The notes: generated by a model from the sequence alone, not told the origin. A stretch of 64,000 nucleotides of DNA from Paenibacillus silvisoli (GCF_030866765.1 NZ_CP133017.1:4198001-4262000); one strand, 5' to 3'; shown: positions 15,876 through 25,612, numbered from the stretch's first letter. Translations and numbers: made by a program.

Positions 15876-17483
15876 TTATTCGGCTCTGGATTGTTTGTCG
15901 CGCAGCAGAACGGCGCGAACATCCGTTAACCACTGCACATCAAGCCCCAATTCCTCCGCGAAAAACCGGACCGGCAGGAAGAGCCTGCTGCTCGACGTAA
16001 ATGGCGCCGTGCTCAGCGTAACCGTCTGCGAAGCGCCGTTTTGCAGCTTCTTCACGACTTGCTTCGACCCGCTCTTGACCGTATACGAGACCCCGTTCAG
16101 ACTAAGCACGGCTGCTCCGCTTCCATACTGCACTTTGAAGCCGAGCTGCTCCGTCAGTACGCGCAGCGGAACGAAAGTTGTGCCCGATTGAATGATTGGC
16201 TGCACATCCGAGTCCAGTACTTTGGAGCGATAAAGCAAATGGATGCTGCCGTCAGCCTTTACTTTTGCAGGTACGGTATATGGAGCGACAATGCGAACCG
16301 TATTGCTGCCGGCGTCCGCTACCGCAAATGCCCCTTTCCCCATCCACGCGACGTCTGTCGGGCGGTTCAGCAGCGCGCTGCTAGCGATGCCGCTTGTCCG
16401 GCCTTCCTCGCCAGGCGTACCGGCAACCGTCGTTACTTCGCCATTATGCAGGTAGCGAATGACATGGTTGAGCGAATCCGCGATCAGGACGCCGCCCTCC
16501 GGCGTCACTGCGAGGCCGCGAGGCGCATGGAATTTCGCGAGCGCCGCTTTGCCGTCGGCATATCCGCCTTCCGCGTACGGCGACTGCTCCGCGTAAGCAG
16601 CCGCCGATCCGTTCGCGCCGCCGGCTACCGTCGTTACCGTCTTCGCCTTCAAATCGATATAACGAATGCGCTGATTGCCCGTATCGCTCACGTACAAATT
16701 GCCTTTCGCATCAAGCGCCAGCCCGCTCGGTTCGTTGAATTTCGCTTGGCTGAGCGGACCGTCCGCATAGTCGCCCGAAGCCTCGACGACGCCCGGATAG
16801 TACTCCACGATGCGCGTGGAAGGCGCGTTCAACGTCGTCACGCGGCCGTTTTTGATTTGTCTTATCGTATGATTCAGCGTATCCGCCACATAAACGGTAC
16901 CGTCGCTTGCGACCGCCACATCCATCGGATGATAAAATCTTGCATCCTCTCCGCTGCCGTCAGCCGTTCCCGTTACCCCGTTGCCGGCGATCGTGACGAC
17001 CTTGCCGCCTGCAACTTTACGGATGGCATTGTTCGCTGCGTCTGCCACATACACGGCCCCGCCGGCGTCTTTAGCGAGCCCGGCCGGGCTGTTGAAGCCG
17101 GCCTCCGCCGTTTTGCCGTCCAGCAGGCTTCCGAGCGGGAAGCGGAACTCATCGTCGCCGATATAGAGCCCCGCGGATGTCGTCGTTTGCGTCCCCGAGA
17201 CGACGCGAAGCCGATGATTGCGCGTATCGGCGACAAGAAGCGCGGACGTACCGGCATCCACCAGCAGCGAAGACGGTTCGCGAAAAGCGGCTGCGCCGGA
17301 TTTGCCGTCTGCCCAGTCGAACGCGCCTGTTCCCGCTGCCGTATAGAGCTCATACAGCGGCTTGTTTTTGAGGATGGTATCTGCCTGAACGGCGCCGGCT
17401 GCTGCAGATGCGCTTCCGCCGAACGAAGCCAGCAGCATGGAGGCTGCCAGCGTAAGCGCGGCTGTTCTACGTATATTCGTCAT
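15876..17483 (-). CDS. Secreted NHL-repeat protein with copper-amine-oxidase-N stalk domain
   Basis: A 535-residue exported protein. A signal peptide (about residues 1-30) ends near SASAAAG. Six to seven NHL repeats (about residues 60-400) can be read from recurring segments such as LLVADTRNHRLRVVSG, VYVADAANNAIRKV, VYVADTLNHTIRQI and LYVSDTGNQRIRYI; they should form a beta propeller. The C-terminal 115 residues match the copper-amine-oxidase N-terminal-like stalk domain common in Paenibacillaceae surface proteins (TFVPLRVLTEQLGF, RLFLPVRFFAEELGLDVQW). Propeller and stalk suggest protein or glycan binding outside the cell. It lies 26 bp after the FecR gene in one operon. Confidence 0.85.
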   Translation of the reverse strand: MTNIRRTAALTLAASMLLASFGGSASAAAGAVQADTILKNKPLYELYTAAGTGAFDWADGKSGAAAFREPSSLLVDAGTSALLVADTRNHRLRVVSGTQTTTSAGLYIGDDEFRFPLGSLLDGKTAEAGFNSPAGLAKDAGGAVYVADAANNAIRKVAGGKVVTIAGNGVTGTADGSGEDARFYHPMDVAVASDGTVYVADTLNHTIRQIKNGRVTTLNAPSTRIVEYYPGVVEASGDYADGPLSQAKFNEPSGLALDAKGNLYVSDTGNQRIRYIDLKAKTVTTVAGGANGSAAAYAEQSPYAEGGYADGKAALAKFHAPRGLAVTPEGGVLIADSLNHVIRYLHNGEVTTVAGTPGEEGRTSGIASSALLNRPTDVAWMGKGAFAVADAGSNTVRIVAPYTVPAKVKADGSIHLLYRSKVLDSDVQPIIQSGTTFVPLRVLTEQLGFKVQYGSGAAVLSLNGVSYTVKSGSKQVVKKLQNGASQTVTLSTAPFTSSSRLFLPVRFFAEELGLDVQWLTDVRAVLLRDKQSRAE

Positions 17484-17509
17484 GAGATGCGTACCCCTTG
17501 CGTCTTATT

Positions 17510-19393
17510 TTAACGATTGGATTTGATTTGCAGCGTCAGCTCGGACCCTTTCACGACCGCAACCGGATTGCCTGCCGCATCGACGGCCGTTATGGACTTG
17601 ATCCGGAATTTCGCCGGCAGTGCCAATGGTTCCGGACCGATTTCCTGATTGACAGGCATGACGGCCGATACGATAAACGGAAGCTTCACGACGTTCGTTT
17701 CGCCGCTCATCTGCACCGAGCTGCCGGCGAATTTCGCTACCGTGTAAACCAGTGTGTTCTTCGACTCGCCTTCAACGATCCGGTAGTCATCGACGCTGTT
17801 CGCGCCGCTTACCGTCTGGCCTTCAGGCTCCACGACGAAGCCCCCGCCTCCGGCGCGGTAGCCAAGCGCCGTGGACGCGCCGTCAAACCGGCTCTCATCA
17901 AATGCGGTCGTCAAATTGTCATACTCGATCTCGATCTGATAGCCTTTGATCGCTCTCGATTCGTTAAAGCCGCTGAAGACCACGTTAATGTCGATCGCAG
18001 CCGTATCGCCCGTAACAATCAGCGGCGACGTTTCATAGACCGTCTGGCTGAACTTTAAGGCAGCAAGACCCGAAGCCGTCGTTCCGCCCGTATTGCCGGT
18101 TGGCGTGCCGCTGCCGAGATCGATCGGCTGCTTCTCAATCTGCCCGCGGCTTTGGTTGAACTTCGCCTGCTCTTCCGTCGTCAGCTTCTCGAAGTAAAGC
18201 TTTTCCAGCTTTTCCGTAAGCGCTTGAAGTGCCGCCTTGTTCTCTTCCGCGATTTTCTTCTGCTGTTCCTTCGCTTTCGCTACCGCTTGATTCAGCTGGT
18301 CGAGCAGCGCCTGGTTCTGCTTGTCCTTCGACTCGCCCAGCTGCTGCTGCTTCTCGGTAAGCTTCTTCGCAGCTTCCTGCTTCACCTTGTCCGCTTCGGT
18401 CAGCGTCAGAGCCGCTTTCGTATTCGAATCGATCAGCTGCTCGTCCGCATCATCGTTGATTTGGTCGATCGTCCCTTGATCGATCTTCTTCTGCTCGATC
18501 GCTTCGCGTGCCATAATGGACAGCATGTTCGTGAAATTATCGGTAGCGTTCGCCAGGTCCTCATCGGATTGAATCGCGCCGCCGAAGTTTTCCTTGCTTG
18601 CCGGATCGCCCATGCTTTCCTCAGCCTGTTTCAGCATGCGCTCTTGTTCCTCGCGAATGCTCTTCGCATCTTCCAGGATCGCTTTAATGATGTCCGAGGA
18701 AGCTTCATTAATAAAGTTCGCGATGTCGATGATGGAGATCGACGTCGCAAGCCCTTCCCCATCCTCCCGGTTCGCCTCGTTCAGCTGCTGGGTCGGATAC
18801 AGCACGACCGATTTGTCCTGTTGGGTAACCCCGTCTTCCTTCAATCGGATGCCGCTTGTAATGGCTTCGATAACGCCTGCCGCCAGGAATACGTTCGTCA
18901 GACCCGTCCGCGGATCGACGCCAACGAAGAACTGCGTGCCCCGCACGCCCATGATGGACGTCGGCGTCTCGACCTCGAATTGGTCGCTCGCGTTCGAGAC
19001 CGATTTAACCTTTACCCATAAAGAGCCGGCCCACACGCTCATTTTCGTTTTGGTGCCGCCCGAATCCTTCAGCTTCGTAAACGTAACCTGCGAGCTTTCG
19101 CCGATTGTGATCGTATCTTTGTCGGCGTCATCGCTCGCAAGCTGAAGCACCACGCTGGCGCCCTTGCCTGTCGCGATCTGATCGCCTTCGTTCAAGCTCA
19201 TGTTCTTGAATGCGTTAAATGATTTGGCCCCGCCGGATTTCATGACGGACACCGTGCCCTTCATCGAATCCACGATCGCTACGCGCATCACCTGCGCGGA
19301 AGCTTTGCCCGCTCCCGCAAACAGCGAAGCCGGCCCGATAGCCAGCAGCAAGCATAGAACGGCGAGCAGCGTACGGCTGTTTTTGCTGGTCAT
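17510..19393 (-). CDS. Secreted FecR-domain protein with coiled coil and cohesin-like domain
   Basis: A 627-residue exported protein. After a signal peptide (about residues 1-33, ending KASAQV) comes a FecR-type beta domain (about 35-200), with SMKGTVSVMKSGG, LNEGDQIATGKGASVVLQL and TPTSIMGVRGTQFFVGV. Residues about 215-410 are highly charged and helical, probably a long coiled coil (LTEADKVKQEAAKKLTEK and similar). The C-terminal part (about 440-627) looks like a cohesin-type beta sandwich (LKFSQTVYETSPLIVTGDTA, YQIEIEYD). Its ATG overlaps the cyclase stop (ATGA), so both products are made in step. FecR here is not beside a sigma factor, unlike iron-uptake FecR. Confidence 0.83.
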   Translation of the reverse strand: MTSKNSRTLLAVLCLLLAIGPASLFAGAGKASAQVMRVAIVDSMKGTVSVMKSGGAKSFNAFKNMSLNEGDQIATGKGASVVLQLASDDADKDTITIGESSQVTFTKLKDSGGTKTKMSVWAGSLWVKVKSVSNASDQFEVETPTSIMGVRGTQFFVGVDPRTGLTNVFLAAGVIEAITSGIRLKEDGVTQQDKSVVLYPTQQLNEANREDGEGLATSISIIDIANFINEASSDIIKAILEDAKSIREEQERMLKQAEESMGDPASKENFGGAIQSDEDLANATDNFTNMLSIMAREAIEQKKIDQGTIDQINDDADEQLIDSNTKAALTLTEADKVKQEAAKKLTEKQQQLGESKDKQNQALLDQLNQAVAKAKEQQKKIAEENKAALQALTEKLEKLYFEKLTTEEQAKFNQSRGQIEKQPIDLGSGTPTGNTGGTTASGLAALKFSQTVYETSPLIVTGDTAAIDINVVFSGFNESRAIKGYQIEIEYDNLTTAFDESRFDGASTALGYRAGGGGFVVEPEGQTVSGANSVDDYRIVEGESKNTLVYTVAKFAGSSVQMSGETNVVKLPFIVSAVMPVNQEIGPEPLALPAKFRIKSITAVDAAGNPVAVVKGSELTLQIKSNR

Positions 19394-21312
19394 GCCCCTT
19401 CTCTCCCTTTCAGCCGATCATTGATGTTGACCGATTCGTTTATCGTGCCGCTCTCATCGGCATCCGCCTCGCCGAGCACCTCTGTCACGAGGACCGGCTT
19501 TTCTTTCCCCTTAACCTTCACTTCGCCGATCGTTTGCGTGACGAACTTGCCCTGCACGCGAGCCAGCGTCTCCTCGCTGATCAAGATCTGCCCCGGCTTC
19601 GCGTTCGACTCCAGGCGAGCGGCCAAGTTCACCGTATCTCCGATCGCGGTATAATCGAGGCGCAGCATTTGCGAGCCGATATTGCCGACGACGGCCGGAC
19701 CGCTATTGACGCCAACGCCGAAACGAACCGGTACGCCGATTTCGCGCAGACAGCGCTCTTCGAGCTCCGCCGATTGGCGCTTCATCTCAAGCGCGGCTCG
19801 AACGGCGAGCTCCGGATGGTTCGGCTGCGAGATCGGCGCGCCGAAAATCGCCATTACGCCGTCCCCGATGAACTTGTCGAGCGTACCGTTCCAATTGAAT
19901 ACCGCCTTCGTGCAAATATCCAAATATTCGTTCAGCACTTGAATGACTTGCTCCGGCTGCAGCTTCTCCGACATCGGCGTAAAGCCGCGGATATCGACGA
20001 AGATGACGCTAATATCGCGCCGCTGGCCGCCAACGGTTACCTCTTCTCCGGAAGCGAGCAATTCGTCGACGACCGTACGCGGGACGAAACGGCCGAAAAT
20101 ATTCGTTACGCGGCTCCGTTCCTGCCGCTCGGTGACATAGTGGCTGACAACGCAATAGATGAAGACCGAGGTCATCGCCAGGAATGGGTATGTAAACGAA
20201 ACAAACAAAGATTTAAGCTGGTAGAGCTCGATCCATGTCAGGATGAACGCCGCCGCAAGGCCTCCATAAATCGCAAACGCCTTGCGTCCGGTAAACCGTT
20301 CGAACAGCAAAAGCGCGATCAAAGTTAACAACGCGATCAAGCCATAATTTACGGCCTGTCCGGCCTTTGAGGAGAACTTGCCCGCGACGAGCGACTGGAT
20401 CATGTTGGCATGAATTTCGACCCCGTACATCTTGAGCGTCGTGCTCAGCGGCGTCAAATATTCGTCCTGCAAGCCCGGCGCATAAGGACCGATCAGAACG
20501 ACATCGCCGTTATAATAATCCGCCGGCACGTTGCCTGACAGCACATCGAAAAACGATTGCGCGTCGTAGCCGGTTTCCAGACTCATCTCTTCGCGCGGCT
20601 GCGTATAAAATTCCGTAGCGATCTGGTTGCGATCGTCAGCGGGAATGCGCTCATCCCCGCGAAACCAGCCGCTTTTCTCTTCATTCCATGCAATCTGTTG
20701 ATCTTGATCAAGAAGGTAATTCGCCAGCTTGACGCTGAACGCCGGAATCATCCGACCTTCATCGTTCTTCAGGCCGACGGTCAGCTTCCGGACCGTACCG
20801 TCCGTATCTTGCAGCACGTTAATATGACCTTGTTGATCTTCGCTGGCTTCAATCGTTTCCGCAGGATAGGAAATGGACTCCGTTTCCAGCTCCCCCGCCT
20901 CGTCCTGCCTCGCCTTAAAGTTGAAGACGACCGGCAGAATGACATTCGGATACTTCTTCATCGTTTCTGCCATGAGCTTGTCGCTCTCCGGATCGCTGCC
21001 CGGCTCGGCAAGCACGACGTCGAGCGCGATCGCTTTCGCCCCGGCGTCGGCAAGCATCGAAATCAGCTGCGCGTATAATCCGCGATCCCACGGAAACTGC
21101 CCCAAATTATCGAGCGAAGCTTGATCGATTTTAATGAGCTTGATATTGACGTTCGGAGCCCGGTCCGCATCCGACTTCTGCATGATTTGGTCTTGCAGCT
21201 TCGATTCCATCCATGTCAGCGTGCCGCCTGAACCCAAACTGCTTAGGAACGACCAGAACAGACAGATCAGCAAGCCCGCCGCCGTTGTGACCAACCACTT
21301 TCGCCTGCGCAT
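19390..21312 (-). CDS. CHASE2-domain class III adenylate cyclase
   Basis: A 640-residue membrane enzyme. One N-terminal helix leads to an extracellular CHASE2 domain (about residues 30-310, NIKLIKIDQASLDNLGQFPWDR), then three close helices (about 315-390) and a cytosolic class III cyclase domain (about 420-610). The two metal-binding Asp residues are in VIFVDIRGF and FIGDGVMAIFG. Lys in TLDKFIGDG and Asp in LDYTAIGDT specify adenine. Asn and Arg in VNLAARLES complete the site, so it should be active and make cAMP. CHASE2 is a sensor of unknown ligand. It heads the operon with the FecR and NHL genes. Confidence 0.92.
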   Translation of the reverse strand: MRRRKWLVTTAAGLLICLFWSFLSSLGSGGTLTWMESKLQDQIMQKSDADRAPNVNIKLIKIDQASLDNLGQFPWDRGLYAQLISMLADAGAKAIALDVVLAEPGSDPESDKLMAETMKKYPNVILPVVFNFKARQDEAGELETESISYPAETIEASEDQQGHINVLQDTDGTVRKLTVGLKNDEGRMIPAFSVKLANYLLDQDQQIAWNEEKSGWFRGDERIPADDRNQIATEFYTQPREEMSLETGYDAQSFFDVLSGNVPADYYNGDVVLIGPYAPGLQDEYLTPLSTTLKMYGVEIHANMIQSLVAGKFSSKAGQAVNYGLIALLTLIALLLFERFTGRKAFAIYGGLAAAFILTWIELYQLKSLFVSFTYPFLAMTSVFIYCVVSHYVTERQERSRVTNIFGRFVPRTVVDELLASGEEVTVGGQRRDISVIFVDIRGFTPMSEKLQPEQVIQVLNEYLDICTKAVFNWNGTLDKFIGDGVMAIFGAPISQPNHPELAVRAALEMKRQSAELEERCLREIGVPVRFGVGVNSGPAVVGNIGSQMLRLDYTAIGDTVNLAARLESNAKPGQILISEETLARVQGKFVTQTIGEVKVKGKEKPVLVTEVLGEADADESGTINESVNINDRLKGREGA

Positions 21313-21366
21313 ATGTACCCCCTTGTCCTAAAAAATCAGTAATATTTTCCTAGTAATCTTCTTTCT

Positions 21367-21396
21367 ATTCTAGTTCAATGAGAGAAGGACTGGCAA
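21367..21396 (-). promoter_or_regulatory. Sigma-A-type promoter of the cyclase operon
   Basis: On the minus strand TTGCCA (21396-21391) and TAGAAT (21372-21367) are separated by 18 bases and lie about 55 bases before the cyclase ATG at 21312. Confidence 0.6.
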
Positions 21397-21417
21397 TATA
21401 AACATGTCGAATAAACA

Positions 21418-21455
21418 AGAAAAATCCCACCCCTTGTCGTCACAAGGAATGGGAT
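21418..21455 (-). terminator. Terminator of the ferredoxin gene
   Basis: On the minus strand ATCCCA/TGGGAT and CCTTGT/ACAAGG form a two-part stem followed by five T residues, 34 bases after the ferredoxin stop codon. Confidence 0.8.
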
Positions 21456-21489
21456 CTGTTCTTACGCTATAGGTACCTATAAATCTGGA

Positions 21490-21774
<285 letters not shown>

Positions 21775-21792
21775 TCATTAAGCGAACAACCC

Positions 21793-23067
21793 TCACTCAT
21801 CACTATATAACATATGCTCGTCTGTTTGCAAGGATGTCCCTCGAATTCGCTTGTTTCGAATAAGCGCCGAAGGGTCGTCGCCAAGCATGCCCGCGGTCAA
21901 TACCGCGGACTCTCCGAACTTGTCTCGCAGCATATCCATCGTCTTGGTCAGGGCGGCTTTCTTCGGCTGCTCTTTATACTCGAACAAATCTAGCTGAACG
22001 GCCGTTTCTTCCTGCAGCGATAGATTTTGCAGCGTGATGCCTAGCAGCCTGACGGGCTCGCCTTCCTGCCAATGCTTATCGAACAGCTTGCATGCCTCTT
22101 TGTGGATATCGGCAGCGGAATCCGTCGGCACGGGAAGCGTCACGGACCTGCTCAGCGTCGTCATATCCGGCCTGCGGATGACGATCTGCACCGTGGAGGC
22201 CATCATATGCTGCCTGCGCATCCTGCGGCCCGTCTGATCGGCTAAATTGAGGAAGATCCGATGGATTTCCGCCCGGTCCTTCACATCCTTGGGCAGCGTG
22301 GTCGTATGGCCGACCGATTTGTTCCGCTCCCGCTCCGCATTGACGGGCGAGTAGTCGTAGCCATGCGACGCTGCCTTCATCCAGGAACCGATGACGCCAA
22401 AATGCTTCGTCAGCATCGTCTCGTCGGCTTCCGCCAGCTGTCCGATCGTGCGGATGTTGAGCTTGATCAGCTTCTCCGCCGTCTTGCGGCCGATGCCGAA
22501 CAAGGAATCGCACGGCTTATCCCATAGCAGCCGCGGCACATCCCGGATGCGCAGCACCGTAAATCCGTTCGGCTTTTGCATATCCGACGCCATCTTCGCC
22601 AGCAGTTTATTGGGCGCGACGCCGATGGAGCACGGCAAGTTCCACTCGTTGCGAATCCTGTCCTGTATGGCATGCGCGATCTCGAGCGGCTCTCCGAAAG
22701 CCGACGAGCCCGTTATATCGAGGTAGCATTCATCGATCGACATCGCTTCGACGAGCGGCGTGTATTGTCTGGCAATCGACATGAATCCGCGCGAGTAGGT
22801 TCGGTATAGGTTGAAATCGGGAGTAATGAGGATCAGATCCGGGCATTTGCGCATGCCTTCCCGGACGGTCATCCCCGTTTTCACCCCTTTCCTGCGAGCC
22901 TCGTAGGACGAGGTAACGATGATGCCCTTTCGCAGCTCGACGCTGCCGGCGACTGCCGTAGGCTTTCCTTTATATTTATGCGGCTCCTCCGCTTCGTGTA
23001 CGGAGCAATAGAACGCATTCATGTCGAGATGCAAAATAATGCGGTTCTTCGCGGCCGGTTTATGCAC
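21793..23067 (-). CDS. dinB: DNA polymerase IV (Y family)
   Basis: A 424-residue translesion polymerase. The palm motifs are ILHLDMNAFYCSVHEAE (first metal Asp) and MSIDECYLDITGS (catalytic Asp-Glu). A fingers segment with SSYEARRKGVKTGM precedes them, and a little-finger domain follows (about residues 220-340). VQLDLFEY near the end fits the beta-clamp binding consensus QLxLF. The frame is open to 23178, but the GTG at 23067 lies eight bases after GGGGAGG and gives the usual length. It is transcribed towards ferredoxin; cimA diverges on the other side. Confidence 0.92.
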   Translation of the reverse strand: MHKPAAKNRIILHLDMNAFYCSVHEAEEPHKYKGKPTAVAGSVELRKGIIVTSSYEARRKGVKTGMTVREGMRKCPDLILITPDFNLYRTYSRGFMSIARQYTPLVEAMSIDECYLDITGSSAFGEPLEIAHAIQDRIRNEWNLPCSIGVAPNKLLAKMASDMQKPNGFTVLRIRDVPRLLWDKPCDSLFGIGRKTAEKLIKLNIRTIGQLAEADETMLTKHFGVIGSWMKAASHGYDYSPVNAERERNKSVGHTTTLPKDVKDRAEIHRIFLNLADQTGRRMRRQHMMASTVQIVIRRPDMTTLSRSVTLPVPTDSAADIHKEACKLFDKHWQEGEPVRLLGITLQNLSLQEETAVQLDLFEYKEQPKKAALTKTMDMLRDKFGESAVLTAGMLGDDPSALIRNKRIRGTSLQTDEHMLYSDE

Positions 23068-23169
23068 GGCGACATCCTCCCCTAATAAGCGCAGAAGTCC
23101 TGTATTCCCAGCATACCTTCGCCTATATACGCCGTCAACTTGGAGGCGGACCGTGACAACAATGGAACA

Positions 23170-23198
23170 TTTACGCACCGCGCAAGTAATGGTATAAT
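23170..23198 (+). promoter_or_regulatory. Sigma-A-type promoter of cimA
   Basis: TTTACG (23170-23175) and TATAAT (23193-23198) are 17 bases apart and lie about 55 bases before the cimA ATG. The -10 is perfect and the -35 matches four of six bases. Confidence 0.55.
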
Positions 23199-23251
23199 AA
23201 AAAATTATGACTACGCATTGGATTCAATAGTGAAGGGGGCTTCTACATAGG

Positions 23252-24862
23252 ATGGCAAACATAATCTCTATTTTCGATACGACGCTGCGCGACGGCACAC
23301 AAGGCGAAGGTATCAGCCTCTCCGCGGATGACAAGATAAAAATTGCCCAGAAGCTAGATTTACTTGGCGTTCATTATATTGAAGGCGGAAATCCAGGCAG
23401 CAACAGCAAGGACATCGAATTTTTCCAACGGGCGAAGGGCTTGAAGCTCGGCGCCAAAATTACGGCATTCGGAAGCACCAGACGCAAAAACTCGCTGGCC
23501 GAGCACGACAGCAGCTTGATGCGCATCGTGGAATCCGGCGTTCCGGCCGCTACGCTCGTCGGCAAGTCGTGGGACTTCCACGTCCATACCGCGCTGCAAA
23601 CGACGCTGGAAGAGAATTTAGCGATGATCTATGACTCCTTTGCGTTCTTGAAGCGCAACGATGTAGAAGCGATCTTCGATGCCGAGCATTTCTTCGACGG
23701 CTACAAGCATAACCCCGAGTACGCCCTGTCGGTGCTGCGCAAAGCGCAGGATGCCGGCGCGGACTGGATCGTGCTGTGCGATACGAACGGCGGCACGCTG
23801 CCTACGGAAGTTCACGAAATCGTCTCCCGCGTACGCGCAGAGCTGAATGCGCCGATCGGCATTCACACCCATAACGACTGCGAGCTTGCCGTCGCCAACA
23901 CCCTAGCCGCTGTACAAGCCGGCGCGCGTCAGGTACAAGGAACGATTAACGGATATGGCGAGCGCTGCGGCAACGCGAATCTATGCTCCATCATCCCGAA
24001 CCTTCAGATTAAAATGAACTACCGCTGCATCAGCGATGATCAGCTGCAATCGTTGACGAATACGGCGCGCTACATCAGCGAAATCGCGAACGTCCACATG
24101 CCTGTCGCCCAGCCGTACGTCGGCAACGCGGCCTTCGCCCATAAAGGCGGCATCCACGTCTCCGCGATCATGAAAGACTCCAAGACGTACGAGCATATCC
24201 GTCCGGAGCTTGTCGGCAACAAACAGCGCGTGCTCGTTTCCGAGCTGGCCGGCCAAAGCAACATCATTTCCAAGGCGCAGGAGCTCGGTCTGGACGTAAA
24301 CGCGAACAACGACAAGACGAAGCAAATCATGGAGCGGATTAAAGAACTGGAACATCAGGGCTATCAATTCGAAGGCGCCGATGCGTCGCTCGAGCTGCTG
24401 CTTCGCGATGCGTTCGGCGAGATGAAGGAAATTTTCAAGCTCGAATCGCTCAAGATGATCGTCGAAAAAACGAGCGGCAGCATGAATGCCGAAGCGATCG
24501 TGAAAGTCAAAGTCGACGGCCAGACGATCTATATGGCTGCCGAAGGCAACGGCCCGGTTAACGCGCTTAACAACGCGCTGCGCAAGGCGCTGGAGCAGTT
24601 CTATCCGAGCATCAACGATTTCCATCTTTCCGACTACAAGGTCCGCGTCATCGACGAGAAAGACGCTACCGCAGGCAAAGTACGCGTGCTGATGGAATCG
24701 ACCGACTTCAAGAACACCTGGAGCACCGTCGGCGTTTCGAGCAACGTCATCGAAGCAAGCTGGGAAGCGCTCGTTGACAGCATCCGCTATGCGCTGCTGA
24801 ATACGGCCAAAATCGACACGCACGACGAGCCGCGCGAACAGTTCGGCCTCGTGAACCACTAA
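23252..24862 (+). CDS. cimA: Citramalate synthase
   Basis: A 536-residue enzyme condensing pyruvate and acetyl-CoA to (R)-citramalate, the first step of a threonine-independent route to 2-oxobutyrate and isoleucine. The TIM-barrel catalytic part (about 1-290) begins FDTTLRDGTQGEGISLS, where Arg and Asp bind pyruvate and metal, and contains the HTHNDCELA metal site. A linker and a C-terminal LeuA-dimer regulatory domain (about 400-520) follow. LeuA homologues share these domains, but the EGGNPGSNSKD segment and length point to the CimA branch. The start follows GAAGGGGG. It is a stand-alone gene between a promoter and a terminator. Confidence 0.9.
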   Translation: MANIISIFDTTLRDGTQGEGISLSADDKIKIAQKLDLLGVHYIEGGNPGSNSKDIEFFQRAKGLKLGAKITAFGSTRRKNSLAEHDSSLMRIVESGVPAATLVGKSWDFHVHTALQTTLEENLAMIYDSFAFLKRNDVEAIFDAEHFFDGYKHNPEYALSVLRKAQDAGADWIVLCDTNGGTLPTEVHEIVSRVRAELNAPIGIHTHNDCELAVANTLAAVQAGARQVQGTINGYGERCGNANLCSIIPNLQIKMNYRCISDDQLQSLTNTARYISEIANVHMPVAQPYVGNAAFAHKGGIHVSAIMKDSKTYEHIRPELVGNKQRVLVSELAGQSNIISKAQELGLDVNANNDKTKQIMERIKELEHQGYQFEGADASLELLLRDAFGEMKEIFKLESLKMIVEKTSGSMNAEAIVKVKVDGQTIYMAAEGNGPVNALNNALRKALEQFYPSINDFHLSDYKVRVIDEKDATAGKVRVLMESTDFKNTWSTVGVSSNVIEASWEALVDSIRYALLNTAKIDTHDEPREQFGLVNH

Positions 24863-24867
24863 ATAGC

Positions 24868-24916
24868 AAAACGCCGGCATCCGCCTCATCAGTGAGGTGA
24901 ATGCCGGCGTTTTTTT
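24868..24916. terminator. Terminator shared by cimA and the TlpA-like gene
   Basis: AAACGCCGGCAT pairs with ATGCCGGCGTTT around a loop that contains further CCTCA/TGAGG pairing. The T-run overlaps the stop codon of the TlpA-like gene on the other strand. Confidence 0.88.
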
Positions 24917-25475
24917 ATGCGCCGCCGCTTTGATCCTTCTCGACATCAAGCCACTTATCAATAATCGCTTCCCACTTGCTCTTCGAAATCGCCCCGCCGA
25001 TCCGTTCCCGTACAATGCCGTTGCTGTCTATCAGCAGGCTGGTCGGGAATTGATTGACTTTATACAAATCGGTCGCTTTGCCGTCGCGGTCCATCAGGAT
25101 CGGGAAGGTCAGCTTCTGCTGATCCACGAACTCCCTCGCCTGCCGCTCCTTGTCCATGCTCGTCGCATTGACGCCATAGAGCTCCAGCTGATCGCCGTAC
25201 TTCTCCGACAACGCCTGCATATCAGGCGCTTCCAGCTCGCACGGCCAGCACCACGATGCCCAGAAATTGACGAGCAGGAGCTTCTCCCGCTTGCCGCCGA
25301 TCGCGATTTCTTTATCCTTCAAATCCGGAAGCTGCAGCGTCGGAGCCGTATAGCCCGGCTTTGGCAGCATATCTTCGGAAGCCGCCAGCGCTTCGCTTTG
25401 TTTGCCTTTATTTTGGTATACTGCCGCACCTGCCAGAATGAGCACGATGACGATCAGTACGATGGATCGTTTCAT
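24915..25475 (-). CDS. TlpA/ResA-like membrane-anchored thioredoxin
   Basis: A 186-residue redox protein with an N-terminal membrane anchor (about residues 4-20) and a thioredoxin fold facing outside. The active site is WASWCWPCELEAP, a CWPC pair in place of the CEPC of ResA or CGPC of thioredoxin. The cis-Pro follows in NQFPTSLLID. Such proteins reduce or oxidise extracytoplasmic thiols, for example in cytochrome c maturation. Which role applies is not shown, as no ccd or res genes are near. The start ATG at 25475 follows GAGAAGG. Confidence 0.85.
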   Translation of the reverse strand: MKRSIVLIVIVLILAGAAVYQNKGKQSEALAASEDMLPKPGYTAPTLQLPDLKDKEIAIGGKREKLLLVNFWASWCWPCELEAPDMQALSEKYGDQLELYGVNATSMDKERQAREFVDQQKLTFPILMDRDGKATDLYKVNQFPTSLLIDSNGIVRERIGGAISKSKWEAIIDKWLDVEKDQSGGA

Positions 25476-25612
25476 ACTTGCGCCTTCTCTCTTATGCGTT
25501 TTTCATGTCCTTGTACAACCTCCCTACATGTTACCACGCTTGGGAATGGATGCTCAAGTTCGTGGGCACATTAGGGGCGAGTTGACACAAAATCGCCATG
25601 GGAGCTGTTCTA

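Noticed and set aside
16041..17513. Plus-strand open frame of 490 codons opposite the NHL gene
   Set aside because: Arg-rich shadow frame; the minus strand has signal peptide, NHL repeats and a stalk domain.
17510..19393. FecR gene as part of an iron-siderophore signalling set
   Set aside because: There is no ECF sigma factor or TonB-type receptor nearby, and the protein is secreted with cohesin and coiled-coil parts.
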